This document shows, piece by piece, positions 42,052 through 50,540 of a stretch of 64,000 nt of DNA. The notes under the pieces are model-generated. The model was not told where the DNA came from. It did no database searches and saw only the letters and a list, made by a program, of their open reading frames with translations. Location of the stretch: the NCBI RefSeq assembly GCF_014168815.1, contig NZ_AP021972.1, positions 1,736,001 through 1,800,000 of the forward strand, in the 5' to 3' direction. Position numbers and translations under genes: made by a program. The stretch's first letter is position 1. Each line of letters starts with the position of its first letter. The DNA comes from Klebsiella sp. WP3-W18-ESBL-02 (GTDB taxonomy: Bacteria > Pseudomonadota > Gammaproteobacteria > Enterobacterales > Enterobacteriaceae).

Positions 42052-43287
42052 TTAAAGCGCGACGGCGTGCGCTTTTTCACCCGGTTTAAAGGCTATCTCC
42101 CCAAGACTAATGCAGGCCACCGGGCAGACGTGTCCACAGAGCAGGCAGCCGACGCATTTTTCGGTATTGCAATGTGGCGTGCGGGTCTCCTCATTCCACT
42201 CCATCGCCTGATGCCCACCGTCGTAGCAGGAGATATAGCAGCGGCCGCAGCCGACGCATTTTTCCTGATGAATATGCGGGTAGACGATATAGCTGCGGTC
42301 AAGGTCTTCGGCCGGTACGATGTTGTGGTTGGCAAGGCCAATCATCTCATCAAGCGAATGGAAGCCCTGATCGTGAAGGTAGTGGGAGAGGCCGCTTATC
42401 ATATCTTCGACGATACGATAGCCGTACTGCATGATGCCGGTCGTGACCTGCAGCGTCGCTGCGCCCAGCAGTAAAAACTCGGCGGCGTCTTCCCAGGTTT
42501 CAATCCCGCCGATCCCGCTGATAGGGAAGTCCTTCAGTTCGGGGTGAGTGCGTAGCTGCTGAATGAAGCGCAGCGCAATCGGCTTCACGGCCTTGCCGGA
42601 ATACCCGGAGACGCTGGATTTGCCGTTGACCACCGGCATACCGATTTTTCGATTGAGGTCGATATTGGTAATCGATTTAACGGTGTTGATGGTCGCAATA
42701 CCGTCGGCACCGCCGCGTTTGGCCGCCAGCGCCACTTCGCACATATCGCCGATGTTTGGCGTCATTTTGGCCAGCATGGGCAGAGAAGAGCCGCGCTTCA
42801 CCGCCCGGCAGTATTTCTCTACCAGCTCCGGGCTTTGCCCGACGTCGCTGCCCATCGCGTGGGAGGTCATCTGCGGGCATGAGAAGTTACATTCGATCAT
42901 GTCGGCACCGGCTTCTTCGACGAGTTTCGCCAGATCCTGCCACTGCTGTTCATTTTCGCCCATGATCGAGGCGATCAGCACTTTATCGGGATAGTCCTGC
43001 TTGAGCTGGCGGATCGCCGCCAGGTTTTCCGCCAGCGGGTGTTCGGCAATCTGCTCCATGTTTTTAAAGCCGATAAACCCGGTGTCTTCTTTGGTTAAAT
43101 GATCGAAGCGTGGGGAGACTTCATTGGCAATAAAGAAGCCGATAGTTTTAAACACGATACCGCCCCAGCCGCTGTCATAGGCCTTGGCGCACATGTCGTA
43201 GCAGTTGCCTACCGGTGAAGACGAGAGACAGAACGGATTAGGGAATTTGACGCCACAGAAGGTGACCGACAGATCTTTAGTTAACAT
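42052..43287 (-). CDS. preA: PreA, NAD-dependent dihydropyrimidine dehydrogenase, catalytic subunit
   Basis: A 411-aa cytoplasmic subunit that reduces uracil and thymine to their dihydro forms with PreT. The FMN barrel (about 1-310) carries the catalytic cysteine in CNFSCPQMTSHAMG near residue 130. The C-terminal ferredoxin domain has two 4Fe-4S motifs, CVGCGRCYISC and CVGCLLCGHVCP. The start is decided by the ribosome site: AGGAGG lies seven bases before ATG 43287 but only one base before the ATG at 43293. Length then equals E. coli PreA. It begins two bases after preT. Confidence 0.95.
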   Translation of the reverse strand: MLTKDLSVTFCGVKFPNPFCLSSSPVGNCYDMCAKAYDSGWGGIVFKTIGFFIANEVSPRFDHLTKEDTGFIGFKNMEQIAEHPLAENLAAIRQLKQDYPDKVLIASIMGENEQQWQDLAKLVEEAGADMIECNFSCPQMTSHAMGSDVGQSPELVEKYCRAVKRGSSLPMLAKMTPNIGDMCEVALAAKRGGADGIATINTVKSITNIDLNRKIGMPVVNGKSSVSGYSGKAVKPIALRFIQQLRTHPELKDFPISGIGGIETWEDAAEFLLLGAATLQVTTGIMQYGYRIVEDMISGLSHYLHDQGFHSLDEMIGLANHNIVPAEDLDRSYIVYPHIHQEKCVGCGRCYISCYDGGHQAMEWNEETRTPHCNTEKCVGCLLCGHVCPVACISLGEIAFKPGEKAHAVAL

Positions 43288-43289
43288 GT

Positions 43290-44522
43290 TCATGCCTCCT
43301 CTAAATAGTGATGAATGGCCTGAGCGGCTTCTTTCCCGGTCTTCACGGCGTAGACGACGGTTTTATCTCCCTTGACGATATCGCCCGCGGCGAACAGCTG
43401 AGGATCGCGGGTCTGGTAGTCGTGCGTTTCCACGATATTGCGCTGCGCCTGAATCCCCGCAAAGGCCTCTAATTCGGCGTGTTGACCCACGGCGAGATAA
43501 ATACGTTCTGCCGTCAGCGTCAGCTCGCCGGGCAGGCGAACGTGCTGGAACGTGACGTTGTTGCCCGTCACGGCGACAGGCGTAAAGCCATCAATAATTG
43601 ACACGCCTAGTGCCTGGGTGGTAGTGAACTCTTTATCACTTGCCGGGAATTCGGCCATCTCTTCGCGCGCTACGCAGGTGACGGACGGGCAGCCGAGTAT
43701 TTTCAACGTGCTGGCCACGTCCATCGCCACGTCGCCGCCGCCGACAATCAGCGCGCTTTGCGGTACGCTGATGTTGCCGCCAGAGGTACGAGCATGCTGG
43801 AGAAAGTCGACGGCAATTTCGACCTGGCTGGCGTCGTTAAACAGCGGCAGCGTCGAGCCTTTGGACATCCCAACGGTCAGCAGTACGGCGCGGTAGTCGG
43901 TTTTTAGCTCGGCGAGCGTCAGGTTTTTGCCAACCTCGCAGCCACAGCGAATCGTCACGCCCATTTCGCTGATGCGCGCAATTTCAGTATCCAGGACCTT
44001 TTGCGGCAGGCGAAATTCCGGAATGCCGTGCCGCAGCCAGCCGCCCGGCTGGGCTTCTTTTTCGAACAGGGTAACGTCATAACCCAAATTGGTGAGCGTC
44101 ACGCTGGCCTGTAATCCGGCAGGGCCCGCGCCAATAATGGCGACTTTGCCTTTATCCTTACGGCCCGGCTGGTAAATCTGCATTGCCGTTTGCTGCTCAA
44201 AATCGGTGACAAAACGCTGCAGGCGGCCGATATCAATCGGTGTATCGATTCCCGAGCGCGAGCAGCCCTGCTGGCACAGCTTTTCCGTTGGGCAGACTCG
44301 TGCACACACGGCCCCTAACGCATTATTTTCCCGAATGGTTTCGGCTGCGCCCTTAATGTTGCGGAAATAGACTGAACGAATGAACTTGCCCGGGTCAGTT
44401 TCCGCCGGACAAGACTGACTGCACGGCGCGTCGTGGCACAGCAGGCAGCGGGAAGCTTCTTTGATCGCCAATAGCGGCGTAAAGGCGGGAATCAGCTCAG
44501 CCTGATATTCGTGTTGTGACAT
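43290..44522 (-). CDS. preT: PreT, NAD-dependent dihydropyrimidine dehydrogenase, electron-transfer subunit
   Basis: A 410-aa flavoprotein that passes electrons between NAD(H) and PreA. The N-terminal part has cysteine clusters for 4Fe-4S centres (CLLCHDAPCSQSCP near residue 26; CARVCPTEKLCQQGCS near 72). An FAD-binding GxGxxG motif (IIGAGPAGLQA) lies near 130, and a nucleotide-binding motif (LIVGGGDVAMD) near 261. The C-terminal FAAGDIVKGDKTVVYAV is typical of pyridine nucleotide oxidoreductases. It is first in preTA, with a CRP-like site upstream. Confidence 0.95.
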   Translation of the reverse strand: MSQHEYQAELIPAFTPLLAIKEASRCLLCHDAPCSQSCPAETDPGKFIRSVYFRNIKGAAETIRENNALGAVCARVCPTEKLCQQGCSRSGIDTPIDIGRLQRFVTDFEQQTAMQIYQPGRKDKGKVAIIGAGPAGLQASVTLTNLGYDVTLFEKEAQPGGWLRHGIPEFRLPQKVLDTEIARISEMGVTIRCGCEVGKNLTLAELKTDYRAVLLTVGMSKGSTLPLFNDASQVEIAVDFLQHARTSGGNISVPQSALIVGGGDVAMDVASTLKILGCPSVTCVAREEMAEFPASDKEFTTTQALGVSIIDGFTPVAVTGNNVTFQHVRLPGELTLTAERIYLAVGQHAELEAFAGIQAQRNIVETHDYQTRDPQLFAAGDIVKGDKTVVYAVKTGKEAAQAIHHYLEEA

Positions 44523-44911
44523 GATGGCTCCCTTAATGATTAGTTTAATTAAGGCAAATAAAGTGAAACAACTACTGGCAGGCTAAGCGGATGAAGGGGA
44601 GGGGTCTGTGAAAGCATTCACAAATAGCCCTATTTATACTGTGTTTTTTCGGAGATAGCAGGAATACATAAGATGCAAATAGGAACTGTTTGCGCAATGA
44701 GAATCCATTAGAGAAATTTATCTGAAGCGGAGGTTTACTCTGTTTTATTTTGCGCATTCATAGCTGTCCCACCGTGCCAGTTTGTCTGTCATCAATTTAA
44801 AGCCAATCGACGGCATCATCAGAATGGCCTCCGGCAGCAAACACGATAAAGACAAGCTACGTACCTGAGATCGCGCGTTATTCGCATTTTACGTGATGTG
44901 TGACACCGATA
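44523..44911. other. Gene-free gap between preT and sanA
   Basis: A 389-base region with the preT promoter side at its left and the sanA 3' end at its right. It contains the CRP-like palindrome listed separately. A 61-codon minus-strand frame (44572-44757) crosses the palindrome and lacks recognisable features, so it is not called. No clear sanA terminator was found. Confidence 0.5.
44607..44622. promoter_or_regulatory. Consensus CRP-type site upstream of preTA
   Basis: TGTGAAAGCATTCACA has both CRP half-sites perfect (TGTGA-N6-TCACA). It lies about 90 bases before preT, and a possible -10 (TTTATT on the minus strand, 44557-44562) would place it near -62 to -65. Confidence 0.65.
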
Positions 44912-45646
44912 TCACTCATCAACCTTAGCGGCGGATTTCTTCTTCTGTAGCTCCAGCATTTGATCCGGCGTCACCGCCGGGTAGCCCTGCGCATCTTCGG
45001 GGACTTCCTGCTGGGCCGGAATGGGAATCAGCGGGCCTAAGAAGCGCGGTTCGCGTTTGAAAAGATACAGATCGGCCAGCGCGCCGAAGCGGGCGCCAAA
45101 TTCGCGCAGACGTACGCTCCACATATCCTTCGGCGACGGCACGGCGTAGCACTGCGCCTGAATCCCCATATGCAGTGCAATAAACAGCGCGCGCTCGCAG
45201 TGGAAACGTTGGGTGATGATAATGAAATCGTTGGTATCGAACACCTTACGCGTGCGCACAATGGAATCGAGCGTGCGGAAACCGGCGTAATCCAGCACGA
45301 TATCTTCCGGCGCAACGCCGGCTTTAATCAGGTCGCGGCGCATGGTCATCGGCTCGTTGTAGCTTTGCAGCGCGTTGTCACCGCTCAGCAGCAGATAGTT
45401 AACCTTGCCGCTGTTATAGGCGTTGAGCGCGCCCTGAATGCGGTAGCGGTAGTACTGATTGATAACGCCGGTGCGATAATACTTCGCGGTGCCGAGCACC
45501 ACGCCCACCTGGCGGTAGGGAAGATCCTGAAGCTCGTCGTAAATATAGGGTGCGGTTTTCCAGCTCATCCAACGGTCAAGACCCAGCACGGTCAACAGCA
45601 GCAGGCCGCACAGGACTAACAGGCTGTATAACACACGCTTTAACAT
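44912..45646 (-). CDS. sanA: SanA, DUF218 envelope-barrier protein
   Basis: A 244-aa inner-membrane protein with one N-terminal helix (about residues 4-23) and a periplasmic DUF218 domain (about 45-190; VVLGTAKYYRTG, LLLSGDN, DYAGFRTLDSIVRTR, ITQRFHCERALFIA). In E. coli, loss or gain of SanA changes vancomycin sensitivity and envelope permeability; the reaction is unknown. The charged tail ends in KKKSAAKVDE. It is transcribed toward preT and separated from cdd by a REP-type element. Confidence 0.93.
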   Translation of the reverse strand: MLKRVLYSLLVLCGLLLLTVLGLDRWMSWKTAPYIYDELQDLPYRQVGVVLGTAKYYRTGVINQYYRYRIQGALNAYNSGKVNYLLLSGDNALQSYNEPMTMRRDLIKAGVAPEDIVLDYAGFRTLDSIVRTRKVFDTNDFIIITQRFHCERALFIALHMGIQAQCYAVPSPKDMWSVRLREFGARFGALADLYLFKREPRFLGPLIPIPAQQEVPEDAQGYPAVTPDQMLELQKKKSAAKVDE

Positions 45647-45761
45647 TCACTTGGCTCAATAGTCGACGAGGGAGACATCAGGCTACTGTACCCGTCGGGC
45701 AAGAGCAAGAAACCATCGTTTAATTGCGGGGAAATTAGACAACGGAGACGGATTGCCGTTT

Positions 45762-45838
45762 GTAGGCCGGATAAGGCAAAGCCGCCATCCGGCAATCTGC
45801 TCCAGTTCGCCTGATAGCGCTACGCTTATCAGGCCTAC
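45762..45838. repeat. BIME-type REP pair between sanA and cdd
   Basis: GTAGGCCGGATAAGGC ... GCCATCCGGC, then GCCTGATAGCG ... CGCTTATCAGGCCTAC: two opposed REP units ending a few bases from the cdd stop. Confidence 0.85.
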
Positions 45839-45842
45839 ATCG

Positions 45843-46727
45843 TTAACCTAACAGCACGCGATCGATATTGTGGCAGCCCAGCGCTTTCAGCGTCGCGGCG
45901 GTGGCATCCCACTGAATCAGCGGCGCATCGGCGCGTTCGGCCAGAACGGCACGCTGGATATCCGGGTAGTCGTAGCCGTTCAGGCTCAGCAGGTTTAGTG
46001 CGCCCTGCAGCGGCGGCAGCGTTGGGTTAAACGCCGCGTTTTCTGCATAGCTGCCGCTGAAAATCGTACCATCACGCAGCGCCAGCGCTACGCCGGAAGG
46101 CGCTTGACTGTACGGGGTGTGGCTGTGGTTAGCGGCCTGAATAGCAGCCTGTGCCAGCGCATCGCCTTCAAGCGGATAGCCGTGATCCTGCTCATCCATC
46201 AGCAGCGTTTTGATATCGAGATCTTTTGGCCCGAACGCATCCGGCAGGTAGTCTTTCAGCGTATGCGGCTGACGGCCTGGCAGGTTAATACGCAACGACA
46301 GCCCGCTGTTCAGCTCGTTCATAAACTGACGGCAGTGGCCGCACGGCGTGTAGTTAACGGTAATGGCCTGCAGCGCTTTTTCGCCGCGCAGCCAGGCGTG
46401 GCTGATGGCGCTTTGTTCAGCGTGAACCGTTTGTTGCATGGTGGCACCGAGAAACTCCATGTTGCCGCCGAAGTACCAGGTGCCGCTGACGCCGCGGGCA
46501 ATCGCGCCGACGTTAAAATGGGAGAGGTCCGCGCGGGCGCAGGCTGCAGACAGCGGCAGGAGCGCGAAAGCGAGCGCGTCTTCGTCCAGCCCCGTCGCCT
46601 TTTGCAGCGAAGAGACCTGCTCGGCGGTCAGCAGAGCAGGAAAGTGCGGATCGGCTAACAGCGGGGCGATAGCGGTCTGCAGATCTGCCGCCAGTTGCGT
46701 AAAAGCAGATTGAAAACGTGGGTGCAT
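45843..46727 (-). CDS. cdd: Cdd, cytidine deaminase
   Basis: A 294-aa cytoplasmic dimeric enzyme that deaminates cytidine and deoxycytidine to the uridine forms for salvage. I use ATG 46727 (MHPRFQSAFTQLAADLQ), matching E. coli length. The active site has the zinc ligand His and catalytic Glu in TVHAEQSAISHAW near residue 102, and two zinc cysteines in NYTPCGHCRQF near 129-132. The C-terminal domain is the inactive duplicate found in the large Cdd type. Upstream are CRP and CytR sites. Confidence 0.97.
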   Translation of the reverse strand: MHPRFQSAFTQLAADLQTAIAPLLADPHFPALLTAEQVSSLQKATGLDEDALAFALLPLSAACARADLSHFNVGAIARGVSGTWYFGGNMEFLGATMQQTVHAEQSAISHAWLRGEKALQAITVNYTPCGHCRQFMNELNSGLSLRINLPGRQPHTLKDYLPDAFGPKDLDIKTLLMDEQDHGYPLEGDALAQAAIQAANHSHTPYSQAPSGVALALRDGTIFSGSYAENAAFNPTLPPLQGALNLLSLNGYDYPDIQRAVLAERADAPLIQWDATAATLKALGCHNIDRVLLG

Positions 46728-46761
46728 GGCGTTGTGCCTCGTAACGTTGTAATGGAATGGT

Positions 46762-46856
46762 AGTGTACGGGGCACGAACGCTTCAATTAGTGATCAATAT
46801 CTCATTGTTAATGCAACGTATGTAATTGCATTTGAAAATGTGTGATTTGTCTCGTT
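46762..46856 (-). promoter_or_regulatory. cdd control region with CRP-CytR-CRP layout
   Basis: AGTGATCAATATCTCA (46789-46804) and TGTGATTTGTCTCGTT (46841-46856) resemble CRP sites with centres 52 bases apart. Between them AATGCAA (46810-46816) and TTGCATT (46826-46832) form the inverted octamer pair recognised by CytR. With the proximal CRP site at -41.5, the -10 would be TACACT (minus strand, 46767-46762). This copies the E. coli cdd nucleoprotein arrangement. Confidence 0.75.
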
Positions 46857-47552
46857 TTATCCCACCACCGACAGAATGATCGGGAACAGGAACGGGGCAA
46901 TCAGCGAGGTGATAATCCCGCAGATAACCAGTGCCAGCGAACTGAATGCGCCTTCCTGATAGTCCATCTCTGCACAGCGTGCGGTCCCCAGCGCGTGCGA
47001 TGCGGTACCCATTGACAGTCCGCGCGAGGCTTTCGTGGTGATACGCATCAGGTTGAGCAGGGTATGGCCAAATACTGCGCCGAGGATCCCGACGTAAATC
47101 ACGCACACGGCGCTGATGGCGGGAATCCCGCCGATGCTGCCGCTGACCGCCATTGCAATCGGCGTGGTGACGGATTTTGGCAGAATAGACGCCGCGATTT
47201 GCGGTGATGCGCCCATCATCAGCGCGACCGAAGTCCCGGTAATCATGGCCACCGCGCTACCGATAAAGCAGATGGTGATGATAGATTTCCAGCGGGCGCG
47301 AATCTGGTGCAGCTGTTCATAGAGCGGATAGGCGAGGGCCACCACCGCCGGTTGCAGCAGGTCGTTCAGCACTTCGCTGCCTTTAAAGTAGCGATCGTAC
47401 GGAATGCCGGTCAGCATCAGGAACGGAATGATCACCACCATCGACACCAGCAGCGGGTTGAGCAGCGGCATTTTAAAGCGTGCGCCCAGCCGGCGAGCGG
47501 CAAAGAACACGACCAGGGTTAGCGGCAGGGACCACCAGATATAATGCAACAT
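46857..47552 (-). CDS. yohK: YohK, LrgB/CidB-family inner-membrane protein
   Basis: A 231-aa membrane protein of the LrgB/CidB family, linked in other bacteria to holin-like or metabolite export functions. It has several helices. Conserved blocks are PLYEQLHQIRARWKSI near residue 76, GASPQIAASILPKSVTTPIAMAVS near residue 114 and RGLSMGTASHALGTARCAE near residue 177. The start overlaps the yohJ stop by one base. Function in enterobacteria is unsettled. Confidence 0.93.
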   Translation of the reverse strand: MLHYIWWSLPLTLVVFFAARRLGARFKMPLLNPLLVSMVVIIPFLMLTGIPYDRYFKGSEVLNDLLQPAVVALAYPLYEQLHQIRARWKSIITICFIGSAVAMITGTSVALMMGASPQIAASILPKSVTTPIAMAVSGSIGGIPAISAVCVIYVGILGAVFGHTLLNLMRITTKASRGLSMGTASHALGTARCAEMDYQEGAFSSLALVICGIITSLIAPFLFPIILSVVG

Positions 47553-47950
47553 TATTTATCCGCCTCTTCTTGCCCAACGACTTTACGTTCACCGTGCACC
47601 AGATGTGAGCTCCAGCTCACCACCACCAGCACCACCAGCGTACTGATGGTGCAGGAGATTACGACCGGGCCAAACTGAGCTTTTAGCAGGGTAAAGTACT
47701 GCATGACGCCTACGCCAATCGGGACAAACAGCAGCGCCATGTAGCGAATTAACACATAGCAGCCGGGGTTAACCCATTTGGCGGGCAGAACCTGGAGCGC
47801 CAGCAGGACGAAAAGAATAAGCATGCCGATTATGCTGCCGGGAATGGTAATCGGCAGCAGCGATGAAACGAAAATTCCGGCATAAAGACAGGCGTAAATC
47901 AGCACGAATGCACGCAGGTATTGCCAGATAAGATTCAGTGATTTGAGCAT
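47552..47950 (-). CDS. yohJ: YohJ, LrgA/CidA-family holin-like protein
   Basis: A 132-aa membrane protein with four helices. ATG 47950 follows AAAGGTG and gives the same length as E. coli YohJ; the frame to 47986 adds unmatched residues. The family segment LLPITIPGSIIGMLILFVLL lies near residue 30, and LLFVPIGVGVMQY near residue 77. The tail LVHGERKVVGQEE is charged. YohJ and YohK form an operon with overlapping stop and start. Confidence 0.93.
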   Translation of the reverse strand: MLKSLNLIWQYLRAFVLIYACLYAGIFVSSLLPITIPGSIIGMLILFVLLALQVLPAKWVNPGCYVLIRYMALLFVPIGVGVMQYFTLLKAQFGPVVISCTISTLVVLVVVSWSSHLVHGERKVVGQEEADK

Positions 47951-48074
47951 GGGATTCACCTTTGGTGGAATGCATTCATCATACAATTAAACCCTAAAAT
48001 GTGCTACCGATCACATCATGAAATCTGAGCATACCTGATATAGACACGCGGAACATCAGGCCCAGTGCAAGGGG

Positions 48075-48998
48075 CTAGCTCTCGCTTTGTACCGGGTGCG
48101 ATAAATAGTGGAGAAAACGGCTCAGCGCCAGCGACGGTAGATCCTTCTTACGCCAGAATACGCCAACGCTGCCTTTCTGCTCAATGCGCGGCAGCGCCAG
48201 AATCGACAGCTGCCCCTGACTTTGGTAGCGCTCGGCGAGACGCAAAGACAGAATAGAGATCATATCGCTGCTTTGCAGCAGGTTGACGCTCACGTTCATC
48301 GATGCCGATTCAATCGTATTTTCCGGCAGCATGACGCCGTTTTCTACCAGCGCGTTGTCAATACTTTGGCGGATAGGCGTTCCGTTCGGCCAGACAATCC
48401 AGCGCCACGGCGCCAGGTCGTTCCAACCCAGACGAGGAAGGCGCGCCAGCGGATGGTCGGGACGTGAGACAAAACATACCGGCTCGGTGTACAGCACTTC
48501 GTAGTTTAACGGCAGCTCCAGCGCCCGGCCGCCGATGCGCCCGACCACCACGTCCACCACGCCCGACTGCAAATCGTGCAGCAGCGGGGTCATGACTTTC
48601 TCTTCGATATTGAGATGCAGCGTCGGCATTTCGGCCAGCAGCGGGAAAATGGCGTGGGAGACGCAGTCGGTTGCCACCGGCGAGCAGCCAATTTTCAGGC
48701 TGCCGACCAGCCCTCCTTGCTTAAATCGCTCCATCTCAAACTGTGAACGCTCGATATCGTTGATCAACCGCTGGGCGTGCTGAAGCAGCAGTTTACCGCC
48801 TTCCGATGGACGCAGCCCTTTGCTGTGCCGTTCGAACAGCGTCAGACCCAGCTCCTCTTCAAATTGGGTGAGCCATTTCGACAGCGCAGGCTGGGTGATG
48901 TGCATCATCTTCGCCACCTGGGTCAGATTTCCCTGCTCGCCGAGCGCCACCAGAATATGCAAATGATGTAGCTTCAGTTTCTGCGTCCAGTCTGCCAT
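48075..48998 (-). CDS. mhbR: MhbR, LysR-type regulator of the 3-hydroxybenzoate/gentisate operon
   Basis: A 307-aa LysR protein divergent from mhbTDHIM. ATG 48998 follows GGAGG. The N-terminal helix-turn-helix (LHHLHILVALGEQGNLTQVAKMMHITQPALSKWLTQFEEELG, residues about 10-50) precedes the effector-binding domain. MhbR in Klebsiella pneumoniae M5a1 is required for growth on 3-hydroxybenzoate and gentisate. The assignment here rests on position beside the complete operon. Its ribosome site lies inside a palindrome that may be its own operator. Confidence 0.88.
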   Translation of the reverse strand: MADWTQKLKLHHLHILVALGEQGNLTQVAKMMHITQPALSKWLTQFEEELGLTLFERHSKGLRPSEGGKLLLQHAQRLINDIERSQFEMERFKQGGLVGSLKIGCSPVATDCVSHAIFPLLAEMPTLHLNIEEKVMTPLLHDLQSGVVDVVVGRIGGRALELPLNYEVLYTEPVCFVSRPDHPLARLPRLGWNDLAPWRWIVWPNGTPIRQSIDNALVENGVMLPENTIESASMNVSVNLLQSSDMISILSLRLAERYQSQGQLSILALPRIEQKGSVGVFWRKKDLPSLALSRFLHYLSHPVQSES

Positions 48999-49003
48999 CA
49001 GAT

Positions 49004-49019
49004 ATAACCTCCAGGTTAT
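49004..49019. promoter_or_regulatory. Perfect palindrome between mhbR and mhbT (candidate MhbR site)
   Basis: ATAACCTCCAGGTTAT has seven-base inverted arms around CC and includes the mhbR ribosome site. A second short dyad GGCAT-N3-ATGCC follows at 49025-49037, and ATAACCT recurs at 49144-49150. I recall, without being able to check, a similar palindrome reported as the MhbR site in strain M5a1. Confidence 0.6.
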
Positions 49020-49170
49020 GGTTAGGCATGAAATGCCATTGTACAACTCATTTCTCTTATCACAAAATAGCAACATAAAAGCAAAAAAAGAAACATCTTA
49101 CCCTGTGCCGTTCGGGCCAGACGCGCGAACGGCGAATAAATGGATAACCTGCATTTTCGAGGCCTTCCCT

Positions 49171-50529
49171 ATGACGCAACGACGTGAACTTCAGGCGCTA
49201 ATCGACGCCGCCCCTATCGGCGCGATGCAGTGGCGCGTCATCATTTGCTGTTTTCTGGTGGTGATGATGGACGGTTTTGACACCGCCGCCATCGGCTTTA
49301 TCGCTCCAGCAATACGCGACCACTGGCAGTTGACTGCCGCTGACCTGGCGCCGCTCTTTGGCGCAGGTCTGCTGGGCTTAACCGCTGGCGCGCTGCTGTG
49401 CGGGCCGATGTCCGACCGCTTCGGGCGCAAACGCGTTATCGAATGCTGCGTGGCGCTGTTTGGCCTCTTTAGCCTGCTGTCAGCCTTCTCGCCGAATCTG
49501 GAAGCGTTGATTGTCCTGCGCTTCTTAACCGGTCTCGGCCTTGGCGGTGCGATGCCGAATACCATCACCATGACCTCTGAATACCTGCCTACACGCCGTC
49601 GCGGCGCGTTGGTTACCCTGATGTTCTGCGGTTTTACTCTCGGCTCGGCGTTGGGCGGTATCGTCAGCGCGCAGCTGGTGGCGGTGATTGGCTGGCACGG
49701 CATTCTGGTGCTGGGCGGCGTGCTGCCGCTGGTCTTGTTCTTCGGGCTGTTGGCCGCATTGCCGGAATCGCCGCGCTGGCTGGTTCGCCGCCAGCGTCCA
49801 CAGGCGCAGATTACCCGCACCGTGAGCGCAATGACCGGCGAGCGTTATGAAGAGACTGAATTCTGGCTCGACGAACCGGCAGCTACCCAGAAAGGCAGCA
49901 TCAGCCAGCTGTTTGCCGGGCGTCAGCTCACCATCACGCTGATGCTGTGGGTGGTGTTCTTTATGAGTCTGCTGATCATCTATCTGCTTTCCAGCTGGAT
50001 GCCGACGCTGCTGAACCATCGCGGCATCGATTTGCAGCATGCCTCCTGGGTTACCGCAGCCTTCCAGGTTGGCGGTACGCTAGGGGCGCTGATGCTGGGC
50101 GTGCTGATGGATAAATTCAATCCCTTCTGGGTGCTGGCCGTCAGCTATGCGCTGGGCGCGGTGTGTATCGTCATGATTGGCCTGAGTGAAAACGGCCTGT
50201 GGATGATGGCGCTGGCGATATTTGGCACCGGTATCGGTATCAGCGGATCGCAGGTTGGGCTTAATGCGCTGACCGCCACGCTGTACCCCACACAAAGCCG
50301 CGCCACCGGCGTGAGCTGGTCTAACGCCGTCGGCCGCTGCGGCGCCATCGTCGGCTCCGTCTCCGGCGGCATGATGATGGCGATGAACTTCTCATTCGAC
50401 ACCCTGTTTTTTGTTATCGCCGTACCGGCCGCCGTTAGCGCCGTCATGCTTACGCTGCTGACGCTGGTCGTACGCCGACCTTCCCGAGTACCCGAATCGC
50501 AGCCTGTGATGGGCGCGGTGAAAAGTTAA
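49171..50529 (+). CDS. mhbT: MhbT, 3-hydroxybenzoate MFS transporter
   Basis: A 452-aa inner-membrane transporter of the aromatic acid:proton symporter family. I use ATG 49171 (MTQRRELQALIDAAPIG), preceded by GAGG; the longer frame covers the control region. The first helix has DGFDTAAIGF (Asp34 and Asp37), the charged motif needed for transport in PcaK-type proteins. The MFS loop GPMSDRFGRKRVIE follows near residue 78. It is the first gene of the mhb operon, 11 bases before mhbD, and imports the pathway's substrate. Confidence 0.94.
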   Translation: MTQRRELQALIDAAPIGAMQWRVIICCFLVVMMDGFDTAAIGFIAPAIRDHWQLTAADLAPLFGAGLLGLTAGALLCGPMSDRFGRKRVIECCVALFGLFSLLSAFSPNLEALIVLRFLTGLGLGGAMPNTITMTSEYLPTRRRGALVTLMFCGFTLGSALGGIVSAQLVAVIGWHGILVLGGVLPLVLFFGLLAALPESPRWLVRRQRPQAQITRTVSAMTGERYEETEFWLDEPAATQKGSISQLFAGRQLTITLMLWVVFFMSLLIIYLLSSWMPTLLNHRGIDLQHASWVTAAFQVGGTLGALMLGVLMDKFNPFWVLAVSYALGAVCIVMIGLSENGLWMMALAIFGTGIGISGSQVGLNALTATLYPTQSRATGVSWSNAVGRCGAIVGSVSGGMMMAMNFSFDTLFFVIAVPAAVSAVMLTLLTLVVRRPSRVPESQPVMGAVKS

Positions 50530-50540
50530 GGAGAATAATA

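Noticed and set aside
44572..44757. 61-codon minus-strand frame upstream of preT
   Set aside because: It crosses the CRP-like palindrome and has no homologue I recognise or good start.
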